Source: Rhodospirillaceae bacterium UBA1479 (lineage in GTDB: Bacteria; Pseudomonadota; Alphaproteobacteria; Rhodospirillales; Casp-alpha2). Taken from it: a stretch of 64,000 nt of DNA. Numbering within the stretch: the first letter of the stretch is position 1; each line of letters begins with the position of its first letter. A program made the position numbers and the translations under genes. The notes below the pieces were generated by a model. The model saw only the letters and a program-made list of their open reading frames with translations. It was not told where the DNA came from and did no database searches. The stretch covers positions 186,001 to 250,000 of the forward strand of contig DCRZ01000001.1 in assembly GCA_002325375.1 (NCBI GenBank). The letters are read 5' to 3'. This document shows, one piece after another, positions 43,831 through 52,789 of this stretch.

Positions 43831-44457
43831 ATGCTAAGGCGTCATATACTTACTGCTTTCCTGGCCACCGCCCTGATGGCGTTCGCGCCGCGGGCCGTGT
43901 GCGCTGAAGTGACGACGGACGAAGTCAAAACCTTCGTCAACACCATGGCCTCGTCGGCGATCAGTTCCCTGACCGGGAAGGACATCGCCCGCGAGGTACG
44001 CAAGGAACGCTTCCGCGCGCTGGTGAACGACTTCTTCGCCGTGAAATCCATCGGTAAATGGGTGCTCGGCCGCCACTGGCGCCGCGCCACGCCGGAACAG
44101 CGTGAGGAATACCTGACCCTGTTCGAGAACATGCTGCTGGAACGCTATGTCGACGGCTTCAAGGACTATTCCGGCGAGTCTTTGGAAATCAGCCGCGCCG
44201 AAAAGCGCCAGGAAAACGATTTCATCGTCCATACCATGCTGAAGCGCCCCGGCGGCCAGCCGGTCGAGGTCAGCTGGCGCGTCGGCGTGGGCGAACGCGA
44301 CGGTCAGCATATCTTCAAGATCGTGGACATCATCGTGAACGGCCTGTCCATGGCCCTGACCCAGCAGAAGGAATTCAATTCCGTGATCTCGAACAACGGA
44401 AATTCCGTCGACAGCCTGCTGGAGAAAATGCGGGAAATGGCCAAGCCCGCCGGCTGA
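43831..44457 (+). CDS. hpnM: Hopanoid-associated MlaC/Ttg2D-like periplasmic protein HpnM
   Basis: A 208-residue MlaC-family protein. Start ATG 43831 has GGAGGAG upstream. The signal peptide covers residues 1-25 (ALMAFAPRAVCA). The mature domain has the MlaC pattern: VNDFFAVKSIGKWVLGRHWRRATPEQREEYLTLF and FKIVDIIVNGLSMALTQQKEF. It should bind and carry a lipid, probably a hopanoid, across the periplasm. It is the first gene of the hpn run; hpnC begins 57 bp later. Two further MlaC-like genes lie at 61034 and 61740. Confidence 0.88.
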   Translation: MLRRHILTAFLATALMAFAPRAVCAEVTTDEVKTFVNTMASSAISSLTGKDIAREVRKERFRALVNDFFAVKSIGKWVLGRHWRRATPEQREEYLTLFENMLLERYVDGFKDYSGESLEISRAEKRQENDFIVHTMLKRPGGQPVEVSWRVGVGERDGQHIFKIVDIIVNGLSMALTQQKEFNSVISNNGNSVDSLLEKMREMAKPAG

Positions 44458-44514
44458 TCCTGGCGCCGGCCTGATCCTGGGGCCGGCTGATCCGAGTGAA
44501 GGTATTTTCCGGTC

Positions 44515-45426
44515 ATGGGGCAGCCCGCCGATTCTCCTGAACCGACGCCGGGCCCTGGCGTGGAAACGCCTTCGGGCCCTGGCGTGGAAACGCCGTCGGG
44601 CAAAGACGCCGCTTACGAAAACTTCCCCGTCGGCTCGTTCCTGCTGCCGGCCCGCCTGCGCCCGCATGTGGCGCGGTTCTACCGCTTCGCCCGCGCCATC
44701 GACGACATTGCCGACAACACCGCATTGGACGCGGATACCAAGGTCCGCCGCCTGGCCGGGTTCGAGGCGGCGTTATTGGGCCAGCATCCGGGCGATCCCG
44801 AATTCGCCACCGCCCATGCCATGCGTGACAGTTTGGCGGAAACCGACATCACGCCGCGCCATTGCCAGGACCTGATCGACGTCTTCAAGCAGGACGCGGT
44901 CAAGGGCCGGTATCAGGACTGGGACGACCTGATGCATTACTGCATCCGGTCCGCCGCCCCGGTGGGCCGCTACCTGATCGACCTGCATGGTGGATCGTCC
45001 CTGGGCTACGGCCCGTCGGATGCGCTGTGCAACGCGCTCCAGGTCATCAACCATCTGCAGGACTGTCAGGACGACTACCGCAGCCTGGACCGGGTGTATC
45101 TGCCCGGCGATTGGCTGGCCGCGGAGGGGGCGGTGGTCGAAGACCTCGACCGCCCGGCCTGTACCCCGGCGTTGCGCCGCGTGATCGACCGCTGCCTCGA
45201 TGCGACCGAAATCCTGTTGGAAGAAGCCCGTCCCATATCCTCCGGCATGCATAGCCGGCGTCTGGGGATGGAGGCCGCCGCCATTTGGGAAATCGCCCGC
45301 CGGCTCACGGATTTGCTGCGCCGTCGGGACCCGCTGGCCGGGCGCGTGGCGCTGACCAAGGGCGGTTATGCCTGGTGCTGCGCCAAGGGTGCCTTGGCAG
45401 CACTGGTCGGCCTGCACGGGCGATGA
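44515..45426 (+). CDS. hpnC: Hydroxysqualene synthase HpnC
   Basis: A 303-residue squalene/phytoene synthase-fold enzyme. The first Asp-rich motif is YRFARAIDDIADN; the second is NHLQDCQDDYRSLDRVYLP. HpnC converts presqualene diphosphate to hydroxysqualene, between HpnD and HpnE. The N-terminus has an extra 28 residues with GPGVETPS repeated twice in tandem, from a 24-bp DNA duplication (44550-44597); the usual family start corresponds to KDAAYENFPVGSFLLP. hpnB follows within 11 bp. Confidence 0.92.
   Translation: MGQPADSPEPTPGPGVETPSGPGVETPSGKDAAYENFPVGSFLLPARLRPHVARFYRFARAIDDIADNTALDADTKVRRLAGFEAALLGQHPGDPEFATAHAMRDSLAETDITPRHCQDLIDVFKQDAVKGRYQDWDDLMHYCIRSAAPVGRYLIDLHGGSSLGYGPSDALCNALQVINHLQDCQDDYRSLDRVYLPGDWLAAEGAVVEDLDRPACTPALRRVIDRCLDATEILLEEARPISSGMHSRRLGMEAAAIWEIARRLTDLLRRRDPLAGRVALTKGGYAWCCAKGALAALVGLHGR
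44550..44597 (+). repeat. 24-bp tandem duplication inside hpnC
   Basis: Two copies of a 24-bp unit (44550-44573 and 44574-44597) differ at one base and encode GPGVETPS twice. The frame is kept. The preceding intergenic DNA (44449-44493) also has three imperfect copies of GCCGGCTGATCC, so the spot seems prone to slippage. Confidence 0.75.
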
Positions 45427-45436
45427 GGTCCGGGCA

Positions 45437-46621
45437 ATGACGGGGGCGGCCCTGCTGGCGCTCGCCGTCTGGGCGGGAATCCTGTTCTGCCGCGGGCGGT
45501 TCTGGTTCGCCGATCAACACCTGAGCCCCGCCGCCAAGACGCCGCCCAAGGACGGCTGGCCCGATATCGCCGCCGTCATCCCCGCCCGGGACGAAGCCGA
45601 CAGCATCGCCCGCACCGTGGCGTCCCTGTTTGCCCAGAATTATCCCGGTCGCCTTGATGTCGTGGTGGTTGACGACAATTCCACGGACGGCACGGCGGCC
45701 CTGGCCCGGGGGGCGGCCGACGCGGCGGACGGGGGCAGTCGATTTCACCTCGTCACCGGACGGCCGCTGGCCGAGGGCTGGTCGGGCAAGCTCTGGGCCG
45801 TTCATCAGGGGCTTGAGGCCGCGCGGGCGACGGCGCCCGATGCCCGCTACGTCCTGCTGACCGACGCCGACATCGCTCATGATCCGGCCAACCTGCGCCG
45901 TCTGGTCGAGAAGGCGGAGATGGAGAACCGTGATCTGGTTTCCCTCATGGTACGCCTTAACTGCGAAACGCCGTGGGAACGTCTGCTGATTCCGGCCTTC
46001 GTATTCTTCTTTCAAAAGCTGTTTCCCTTTCCCTGGGTCAACGATCCGGTGAAGCGCACGGCGGCGGCGGCGGGCGGCTGCATGCTGGTGCGACGGGCCG
46101 CCCTGGATGCGGCCGGCGGGATCGAGGCGATCCGGGGCCGGCTTATCGACGATTGCGCCCTGGCGGCGCTGTTGAAGGCCAGGGGGGCGATCTGGCTGGG
46201 CCTCAGCCGCGAGACGATGAGTCTGCGCCGTTACGACGGGCTGGGGGAACTGTGGCGCATGGTCGCGCGCACGGCCTATGAGCAACTCGGCCATTCGCCC
46301 CTGATGCTGCTGGGCACCGTCGCCGGGATGGTGTTGTTGTACCTGGTGCCGCCGGTGGCGGCGCTGTGGGGGCTGGTCGCTGGGGATTGGCCGATGCTGG
46401 CTGTGGGGGCGGCGGGGTGGCTGGCCATGGCCGTCGCCTATTTCCCGACCCTGCGCCTGTACGGGCGCCCGCCCTGGGCGGCGCTGGGGCTGCCCGTGGC
46501 GGGATTTCTCTACACCCTGATGACCGTCGATTCCGCCCGCCGTCACTATCTGGGCAGGGGCGGCGGCTGGAAGGGGCGCACCTATGCCGGCGGGTCGGGC
46601 GCGCCCGGTTCCCGGGGCTGA
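45437..46621 (+). CDS. hpnB: Hopanoid-associated glycosyltransferase HpnB
   Basis: A 394-residue family 2 glycosyltransferase. N-terminal membrane segment (residues 2-17), then the GT-A domain with AAVIPARDEADSI, VVVVDDNSTDGT, and the metal-binding LLTDADIAHDP. Late membrane segments (about 290-365) anchor it. HpnB is found in most hpn clusters and may modify the hopanoid head group, although its reaction is not settled. Start ATG 45437, 10 bp after the hpnC stop; the frame is open upstream in the hpnC region. Confidence 0.9.
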   Translation: MTGAALLALAVWAGILFCRGRFWFADQHLSPAAKTPPKDGWPDIAAVIPARDEADSIARTVASLFAQNYPGRLDVVVVDDNSTDGTAALARGAADAADGGSRFHLVTGRPLAEGWSGKLWAVHQGLEAARATAPDARYVLLTDADIAHDPANLRRLVEKAEMENRDLVSLMVRLNCETPWERLLIPAFVFFFQKLFPFPWVNDPVKRTAAAAGGCMLVRRAALDAAGGIEAIRGRLIDDCALAALLKARGAIWLGLSRETMSLRRYDGLGELWRMVARTAYEQLGHSPLMLLGTVAGMVLLYLVPPVAALWGLVAGDWPMLAVGAAGWLAMAVAYFPTLRLYGRPPWAALGLPVAGFLYTLMTVDSARRHYLGRGGGWKGRTYAGGSGAPGSRG

Positions 46622-46681
46622 CGGCCGTCCCGTCATTGGGGGCTGGCCTTGGCCGCGCCCCCCAGTGTATCCATTGCACCC

Positions 46682-47551
46682 ATGGACAACCTGGTGACCC
46701 TTTCCGAAGCCGAAGTCGGCCGTGCCCGTGAACAGGTGGAGCAGATCGTGCGCGCTTCGGGCACGACCTTCTATTGGGCCATGCGGCTTCTGCCCGGCGA
46801 AAAGCGGCGCGCCATGTTCGCGGTCTATGCCTTTTGCCGCATCGTCGACGACATTGCCGACGACCCTAATCCGCTCGACGTGAAAAAACGCGAACTGGCC
46901 CGTTGGCGGGACGAAATCCGCGCCCTTTATTCGGGGCGGCCAAAGGACCCGGTCGCTATCGCCCTGGCCGAGCCGGTCGCCCATTTCGGCCTGGCCGAGG
47001 CCGATTTCCAGGCCGTCATCGACGGCATGGAAACGGACGCGGCGGAGACCCTGCGCCTTGCCACCCGCGACGAGCTGTTGCAGTACTGCGACCGGGTCGC
47101 CTGCGCCGTGGGGCGGCTGAGCTGCCGCATCTTCGGCCTGGGGGCTGAGATCGGGGACCGGCTGGCGGCCGCGCTCGGCCTTGCCCTGCAACTGACCAAC
47201 ATCCTGCGCGATCTGGACGAGGACGCGGCGCGCGACCGGCTGTATCTGCCCGATGACCTGTTGGCCGACCATGGCGTTGCCGCCCGCGATCCACAAGGCG
47301 TCCTGGCCGATGCCAACCTGACCGCCGCCGTGGCCGAGATCGGCGCCCTGGCCGGCGAAAAGTTCGCCGAGGCCCGGGCCCTGCTTGGCCAGTGCGAGGC
47401 CGACCGAGTCAAGCCCGCGACCATGATGATGGAAGCCTACGAGCGCATCTTCCGCCGCATGCGGGCGCGTGGTTGGCACCGGGTGCGGGAGCCGGCGGGA
47501 CTGTCCAAGGCGGAAAAGCTTTGGGTCGCCTTCCGCTACGGCCTGCTGTAG
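46682..47551 (+). CDS. hpnD: Presqualene diphosphate synthase HpnD
   Basis: A 289-residue trans-prenyl condensing enzyme. Motifs: YAFCRIVDDIADD (first Asp-rich), QYCDRVACAVGRLS, and LQLTNILRDLDEDAARDRLYLP (second Asp-rich). HpnD joins two farnesyl diphosphates to presqualene diphosphate. Start ATG 46682, with a possible TTG at 46649 in frame. hpnE begins 8 bp after the stop, inside one continuous operon from hpnM. Confidence 0.94.
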   Translation: MDNLVTLSEAEVGRAREQVEQIVRASGTTFYWAMRLLPGEKRRAMFAVYAFCRIVDDIADDPNPLDVKKRELARWRDEIRALYSGRPKDPVAIALAEPVAHFGLAEADFQAVIDGMETDAAETLRLATRDELLQYCDRVACAVGRLSCRIFGLGAEIGDRLAAALGLALQLTNILRDLDEDAARDRLYLPDDLLADHGVAARDPQGVLADANLTAAVAEIGALAGEKFAEARALLGQCEADRVKPATMMMEAYERIFRRMRARGWHRVREPAGLSKAEKLWVAFRYGLL

Positions 47552-47559
47552 CCCGGGAT

Positions 47560-48825
47560 ATGGCAATCGGACGTATCCATGTGATCGGCGCCGGGGTGGC
47601 GGGCCTGGCCGCCGCCGTACGCCTGGCCCAGGACGGCCATAAGGTCGTCCTGTATGACAGCGCCGGACAGGCCGGTGGGCGCTGCCGGTCTTATTTCGAC
47701 GCCCATCTGGAACGCCGCATCGACAACGGCAATCACTTGATGCTGTCCGGCAACTGGGCGATCCGCGATTACCTGCAAACGGTGGGGGCGGCGGATAGCT
47801 TGACCGGGCCGGATGACGCGTCCTTTCCTTTCCGCGATTTGCGGACCGGCGACACCTGGACTGTGACACCCGATCCGGGGCGGGTGCCCTGGTCAGTTTT
47901 GTTTGGTGCCGGCCGGGTGCCGGGGACCAGTCTGAGCGAATACCTGCGGATACGGCACCTTGCCTGCGCGGGGCCGGAGGACACGGTCCAAGACTGCCTG
48001 GCCGGGCCGGGCACGCTGTTTGAAAAATTCTGGGAACCGCTGGCCGTGGGCGTGCTGAATACGCCTGTCGACACGGCCTCGGCGCGCCTGTTGTGGCCGG
48101 TCGTGAAGGAAACCTTTGGGCGCGGCCGCGCCGCCTGCAAGCCCCTGATGGCGCGGGCGGGGTTGAGCGAAAGCTTCGTCGACCCGGCGCTCGACTATCT
48201 GGCGGCGAAGGGGGCGGAGGTGTGCTTCAACAACCGCCTGCGGGCCCTCGACCTCGGCGATGGGCAGGTCCGCGCCCTCGATTTCGCCGGCGCCACGAAG
48301 GTTCTTGATCCCGGGGATCAGGTGGTCCTGGCGGTGCCCGCCTGGGCGGCGGCGGATCTGCTGCCCGGCCTGAACGGGCCGCAAGCCAGCCATGCCATCG
48401 TCAACGCGCATTTCCGGCTGACCGGTCCGGTGCCGGCGGCCCCTCCCTTGGTCGGGCTGGTCGGCGGCACGGCGCAATGGGTGTTTTTGCGCGACGACGT
48501 CGCCTCGGTCACGGTCAGCGCCGCAGACGCCCTGGCGGCAGAGGCCAACGAGGCGATCGCAATGCGCCTTTGGCCAGAGGTTCAGGCGGCCCTGGGATTG
48601 GCCGATGGCCCGCTGCCACCCTGGCGCATCGTCAAGGAAAAGCGGGCGACCATCAGCCAGACCCCAGCCGAAGACCGCCGCCGTCCCGCACCGCGAACGG
48701 CCTGGCATAATCTGGTTCTGGCCGGCGATTGGACGGCCACGGGCCTGCCGGCGACCATCGAAGGCTCCATCCGGTCCGGCTTCCGGGCCGCCGACATGGT
48801 TGTCACGTCCTTGTCATCTTCTTGA
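47560..48825 (+). CDS. hpnE: Squalene-associated FAD-dependent reductase/desaturase-type HpnE
   Basis: A 421-residue amine-oxidase-fold flavoprotein. The N-terminal FAD motif is VIGAGVAGLAAAVRLAQDG with GGRCRSYFD after it, and the C-terminal motif VLAGDWTATGLPATIEGSI completes the flavin site. HpnE reduces hydroxysqualene to squalene, finishing the HpnD-HpnC-HpnE route. Start ATG 47560, 8 bp after hpnD; no strong ribosome site is visible. The cyclase gene follows after 119 bp. Confidence 0.92.
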   Translation: MAIGRIHVIGAGVAGLAAAVRLAQDGHKVVLYDSAGQAGGRCRSYFDAHLERRIDNGNHLMLSGNWAIRDYLQTVGAADSLTGPDDASFPFRDLRTGDTWTVTPDPGRVPWSVLFGAGRVPGTSLSEYLRIRHLACAGPEDTVQDCLAGPGTLFEKFWEPLAVGVLNTPVDTASARLLWPVVKETFGRGRAACKPLMARAGLSESFVDPALDYLAAKGAEVCFNNRLRALDLGDGQVRALDFAGATKVLDPGDQVVLAVPAWAAADLLPGLNGPQASHAIVNAHFRLTGPVPAAPPLVGLVGGTAQWVFLRDDVASVTVSAADALAAEANEAIAMRLWPEVQAALGLADGPLPPWRIVKEKRATISQTPAEDRRRPAPRTAWHNLVLAGDWTATGLPATIEGSIRSGFRAADMVVTSLSSS

Positions 48826-48944
48826 TTTCAGAGGCCCTTTCTGTAAGAAGGGGCCAGATCGCCGCAGGCATTGAATTTTGCGCCTGCGAAGAGTACATCT
48901 GGGCGATTAATGGCCTGATAACAAAAGATTCAAGCGGTGACGTG

Positions 48945-50924
48945 ATGGACATCTCCATGCAGCCAGAGGACGATACGCCGAACGCCGGTTCCGGCGAGGC
49001 GGCCCTTGATGGCCGCGCACATGCGGATCTGGACGCCACCATCGACGAAGCCCGGGCCTGGCTGGCCGGTCAGCAGGCCAAGGACGGCAGTTGGGCGTTT
49101 GAGTTGGAAGCGGACGCGACGATCCCCGCCGAGTACATTCTTCTCAACCATTACCTGGGCGAGCCCCGCGAGGCCATCGAAGCCAAGATGGGCAACTATC
49201 TGCGCCGCATTCAGGGCAAACACGGCGGTTGGCCGCTGTTCCATGACGGCGACTTCGACATGAGCGCCACGGTCAAAGCCTACTACGCCCTGAAGCTGAT
49301 CGGCGACGACCCGGACGCCCCCCACATGGCCAAGGCGCGGGCGGCGGTGCTGGCGCGTGGGGGTGCTGCGCGCTCGAACGTTTTCACACGCATCGCACTT
49401 GCCCTGTTCGAACAGGTTCCCTGGCGCGCGGCGCCGGTGATCCGCCCGGAAGCCATGCTGCTGCCGTCCTGGTCGCCGTTCCATATCGACAAGGTCGCCT
49501 ATTGGTCGCGCACGGTGATGATTCCGCTGTTCGTGCTGGCCGCGACCCGGCCCAAGGCGCGCAATCCGCGCGGCGTCGGCATCCGCGAACTGTTCCCTGA
49601 AGACCCGTTCAAACAGACCGATTTCCTGCACAACCCCACGGGCCATGTCCTGGGCAACGTGTTCCTGGCCATCGACAAGGCGGCGCGGCTGGTACAGCCG
49701 ATGATCCCCGGGTGGCTGGAAAAGAAGGCCATCACCAAGTGCATGGACTTCGTGAAGACGCGCCTGAACGGCGAGGACGGTCTGGGCGGTATCTTCCCGG
49801 CCATGGCCAACGCGGTCATGGCCTATGACGTGCTGGGCTATCCCCGCGATCATCCCGACTTCGTGACGGCGCGCGGCGCCATTGAGAAGCTGGTCGTGGA
49901 ACGCGACGACGAAGCCTATTGCCAGCCCTGCCTGTCGCCCGTGTGGGATACCGGCCTGGCGCTTCATGCCATGCAGGAAAGCGGCCTGGTGAAAGGCGAT
50001 GAGGTTCTCGACAAGGCTGCAGACTGGTTGGTTGACCGCCAGATCACCGACGTCAAAGGCGACTGGGCCAAGAAGCGCCCGAACCTGCGTCCCGGCGGCT
50101 GGGCTTTTCAGTACTGGAATGATCATTACCCCGACGTGGACGATACGGCGGTCGTCATCATGGCGCTGCACCGCGCCGATCCGGTCCGCTACAAGGAAGC
50201 CATTGACCGCGGCGTTGAATGGATCATCGGCATGCAGAGCGAGAACGGCGGCTGGGGCGCCTTCGATGCCGAGAACGAGGCCTATCACCTGAACCACATT
50301 CCCTTCGCTGATCATGGGGCGCTGCTCGACCCGCCGACGTCCGACGTCAGCGCGCGCTGTTTGGGCACGCTGGCGCAACTCGGCTACGGTGCCGACGACG
50401 CCGTGGTCGCCCGCGCGATTCAATTCCTGAAGGACGAACAGGAAGAAGACGGCTCCTGGTTCGGGCGCTGGGGCACCAACTATATCTACGGTACCTGGTC
50501 GGTGCTGAGCGCCCTCAACGCCGTGGGCGAGGACATGTCCCAGCCCTATATCCGCCGTGCCGTCGACTGGCTGAAAAGCCGCCAGATGGCCAATGGCGGC
50601 TGGGGAGAGGATTGCGCGACCTATTGGGAAGAGCAAAAGGGGCTGGCAAAGGAAAGCACCCCGTCGCAGACGGCCTGGGCCCTGATGGGCCTGATGGCGG
50701 CAGGTGAACTGGACAGCGCCGAGGTTGAAAGCGGTGTCACCTACCTGCTGAACCATCCGCGCGAAGGCGGCAAATGGCAGGAAACGATGTTCAACGCCGT
50801 CGGTTTTCCCAAGGTGTTCTACATCACCTATCACGGCTATAGCGCCTATTTCCCGTTGTGGACCCTGTCCCGCTACCGCAATCTGAAGCGCAGCAACACC
50901 AAACGCCCCGCCTACGGCATTTGA
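48945..50924 (+). CDS. shc: Squalene-hopene cyclase (HpnF)
   Basis: A 659-residue class II triterpene cyclase of normal length. The proton-donating DxDD motif is DVDD at 397-400. QW-type repeats are spread along it, for example KDGSWAFE, HGGWPLF, ENGGWGAFD, EDGSWFGRWG and ANGGWGED. It folds squalene to hopene and hopanol on the inner membrane. Start ATG 48945; GTG 48942 is adjacent and the frame stays open upstream. hpnG begins 13 bp after the stop. Confidence 0.96.
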   Translation: MDISMQPEDDTPNAGSGEAALDGRAHADLDATIDEARAWLAGQQAKDGSWAFELEADATIPAEYILLNHYLGEPREAIEAKMGNYLRRIQGKHGGWPLFHDGDFDMSATVKAYYALKLIGDDPDAPHMAKARAAVLARGGAARSNVFTRIALALFEQVPWRAAPVIRPEAMLLPSWSPFHIDKVAYWSRTVMIPLFVLAATRPKARNPRGVGIRELFPEDPFKQTDFLHNPTGHVLGNVFLAIDKAARLVQPMIPGWLEKKAITKCMDFVKTRLNGEDGLGGIFPAMANAVMAYDVLGYPRDHPDFVTARGAIEKLVVERDDEAYCQPCLSPVWDTGLALHAMQESGLVKGDEVLDKAADWLVDRQITDVKGDWAKKRPNLRPGGWAFQYWNDHYPDVDDTAVVIMALHRADPVRYKEAIDRGVEWIIGMQSENGGWGAFDAENEAYHLNHIPFADHGALLDPPTSDVSARCLGTLAQLGYGADDAVVARAIQFLKDEQEEDGSWFGRWGTNYIYGTWSVLSALNAVGEDMSQPYIRRAVDWLKSRQMANGGWGEDCATYWEEQKGLAKESTPSQTAWALMGLMAAGELDSAEVESGVTYLLNHPREGGKWQETMFNAVGFPKVFYITYHGYSAYFPLWTLSRYRNLKRSNTKRPAYGI

Positions 50925-50937
50925 CCGGCCCGGCGTG

Positions 50938-51624
50938 ATGGCCCGTATCGGCATCATCACCGGGGTTTTACGCGAGGTCGCCTGCCTGTCCGATATTTCC
51001 GGCAATGATGACCTGGACGTACGTGCGTCCGGGGCTGACCCTCAACGTGCGGGCGAACTGGCGGACGAGATGTTCGCTCAGGGCGTGGTCGCCATGCTCA
51101 GCTTCGGTCTGTGCGGCGGCCTGGACCCGGCGCTCAAGGCCGGGGATTTGATCCTGCCGACCCGTGTCATCGCCGCCGGAAGCAAGAGCCTGACCTGCGA
51201 TCCCGATTGGACGGGGCGTCTGGAAGACGCCTTGGGCGATATGGTGACGCGCAAGGGGGCTACCCTGGCTCATTCCCCGACCATCGTCGCCGGGCCCCGG
51301 CGCAAATCCGTGCTGCGGGCGACGACCGAGGCCGACGCGGTCGATATGGAAAGCTATGCCGTCGGCCGGGCGGCGCGCAAGGCGGGGCGGCCCTTCGCGA
51401 TCATCCGCGCCGTGTCCGATACATCGGATACGCGGTTGCCGGAATGGACGGATGAAATCGTCTCGACCTCGGGCGGCACGGACGGGGTACGCCTGCTGAA
51501 GAACCTGGCGGCCCATCCGGGCGACATCGGGAAACTTCTGGCGCTGGGGCGCGGCAGCACGCGGGCGTTGAAGGTCCTGCGCGATGTGGCCAGGCGTCTT
51601 GGGCCCGGCGTTGCCTTCGGCTGA
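50938..51624 (+). CDS. hpnG: Adenosylhopane nucleosidase/phosphorylase-like HpnG
   Basis: A 228-residue nucleoside-phosphorylase-fold protein: GIITGVLREVACL at the N-terminus, LSFGLCGGLDPALKAGDLILP, and AVDMESYAVGRAARKAGRPF with the catalytic Glu/Asp region. HpnG removes adenine from adenosylhopane to give ribosylhopane, the step after HpnH. A GTG at 50935 is directly upstream of the chosen ATG. It is convergent with hpnH, 12 bp apart. Confidence 0.92.
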   Translation: MARIGIITGVLREVACLSDISGNDDLDVRASGADPQRAGELADEMFAQGVVAMLSFGLCGGLDPALKAGDLILPTRVIAAGSKSLTCDPDWTGRLEDALGDMVTRKGATLAHSPTIVAGPRRKSVLRATTEADAVDMESYAVGRAARKAGRPFAIIRAVSDTSDTRLPEWTDEIVSTSGGTDGVRLLKNLAAHPGDIGKLLALGRGSTRALKVLRDVARRLGPGVAFG

Positions 51625-51636
51625 CCCGGCCTGTTC

Positions 51637-52773
51637 TTAGGCGGCCTTTTCGCCTTCGGCCTTTTCAGCCATCTTCTGGCTCAGCGTCTTGACCAGGCCT
51701 TCGAACACGAATTCGGCCGGGCGCTGGTTGTCCAGGTCGATTTCCGGGGCCATCTCACCTTCCGTGTTGACGCCCTTCAGGAACACCTTCAGCGCCTTTA
51801 TCGGGTGCGACACGGTATCGGTGACGGCGGTCGGCTCATAGCCGCAATGGACCATGCAGTCGGCGCATTTTTCGTAATTGCCGGTGCCGTACTTGTCCCA
51901 TTCGACGCTGTCCATCAGTTCCTGGAACGTATCGGCATAGCCTTCGTTCAGCAGATAGCAGGGCTTCTGCCAGCCGAAGATGTTGCGCGTCGGATTGCCC
52001 CAGGGCGTGCACTTGTAGGACTGGTTGCCGGCCAGGAAGTCGAGGAACAGGGTCGACTGGCTGAACCGCCACTTCTTCGCACCCTCGTGCTTGAACACGT
52101 CGCGGAACAGCTGCTTGGTCTTCTTACGCGACAGGAAGTGTTCCTGATCGGGGGCGCGCTCGTAGGCATAGCCCGGCGACACGGTGATGCCCTCGACGCC
52201 CAGGTCATGGGTGCAGAAATCGAAGAATTCGGCCGCTTCGGTGGCCGACATCTGATCGAACAGGGTGCAGTTGACGTTGACGCGGAAGCCCATGTCCTTG
52301 GCCTTGCGGATCGCCGAGACGGCGCGCTTGAAGGTGCCCGGCTGGGCCACGGCCTTGTCGTGATGGGCTTCCATGCCGTCCAGATGGACCGAGAAGGTCA
52401 GATACGGCGTGGGCGTGAACTTGCTGAGGTTCTTTTCCAGAAGCAGGGCGTTGGTGCACAGGTAGACGAATTTCTTGCGCGCCACGATGCCCTCGACGAT
52501 TTCCTTGATCTCCTTATGGATCAGGGGCTCGCCGCCGGGGATCGAGACGATGGGCGCACCACAATCATCGACCGCCTTCAGGCATTCTTCCACCGACAGG
52601 CGCTTGTTCAGGATGTCGTCTTCGTAATCGATCTTGCCGCAGCCCGGGCAGGCCAGGTTGCAGCGGAACAGGGGTTCCAGCATCAGGACGAGGGGGTATT
52701 TCTCCACGCCGCGCAGCTTTTTGCCCATGATATAGGCGCCGACACGGACCTGCTGGATGACGGGGACTGCCAT
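51637..52773 (-). CDS. hpnH: Radical SAM adenosylhopane synthase HpnH
   Basis: A 378-residue radical SAM enzyme. The cluster motif is C38-x3-C42-x2-C45 (RCNLACPGC), followed by SIPGGEPLIH and CTNALLLEKNL. A C-terminal cysteine-rich part (YEKCADCMVHCGYEP) is also typical. HpnH joins 5'-deoxyadenosine to hopene, forming the C35 side chain. It is the second gene of an ispH-hpnH minus-strand pair with a 16-bp gap, and ends 12 bp from the convergent hpnG. Confidence 0.95.
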   Translation of the reverse strand: MAVPVIQQVRVGAYIMGKKLRGVEKYPLVLMLEPLFRCNLACPGCGKIDYEDDILNKRLSVEECLKAVDDCGAPIVSIPGGEPLIHKEIKEIVEGIVARKKFVYLCTNALLLEKNLSKFTPTPYLTFSVHLDGMEAHHDKAVAQPGTFKRAVSAIRKAKDMGFRVNVNCTLFDQMSATEAAEFFDFCTHDLGVEGITVSPGYAYERAPDQEHFLSRKKTKQLFRDVFKHEGAKKWRFSQSTLFLDFLAGNQSYKCTPWGNPTRNIFGWQKPCYLLNEGYADTFQELMDSVEWDKYGTGNYEKCADCMVHCGYEPTAVTDTVSHPIKALKVFLKGVNTEGEMAPEIDLDNQRPAEFVFEGLVKTLSQKMAEKAEGEKAA

Positions 52774-52789
52774 GTAACTCTCCGGTATC

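Noticed and set aside
44449..44493. Three imperfect copies of GCCGGCTGATCC after hpnM, considered as a CRISPR-like or terminator element
   Set aside because: Units are adjacent with no spacers, and no T run or stable stem of terminator type is present. It is only mentioned as local slippage.
45305..47869. 854-codon minus-strand open frame opposite hpnB, hpnD and hpnE
   Set aside because: It is a long antisense frame caused by high GC; low-complexity Arg/Pro/Gly-rich translation, while the plus-strand hpn genes are unmistakable.
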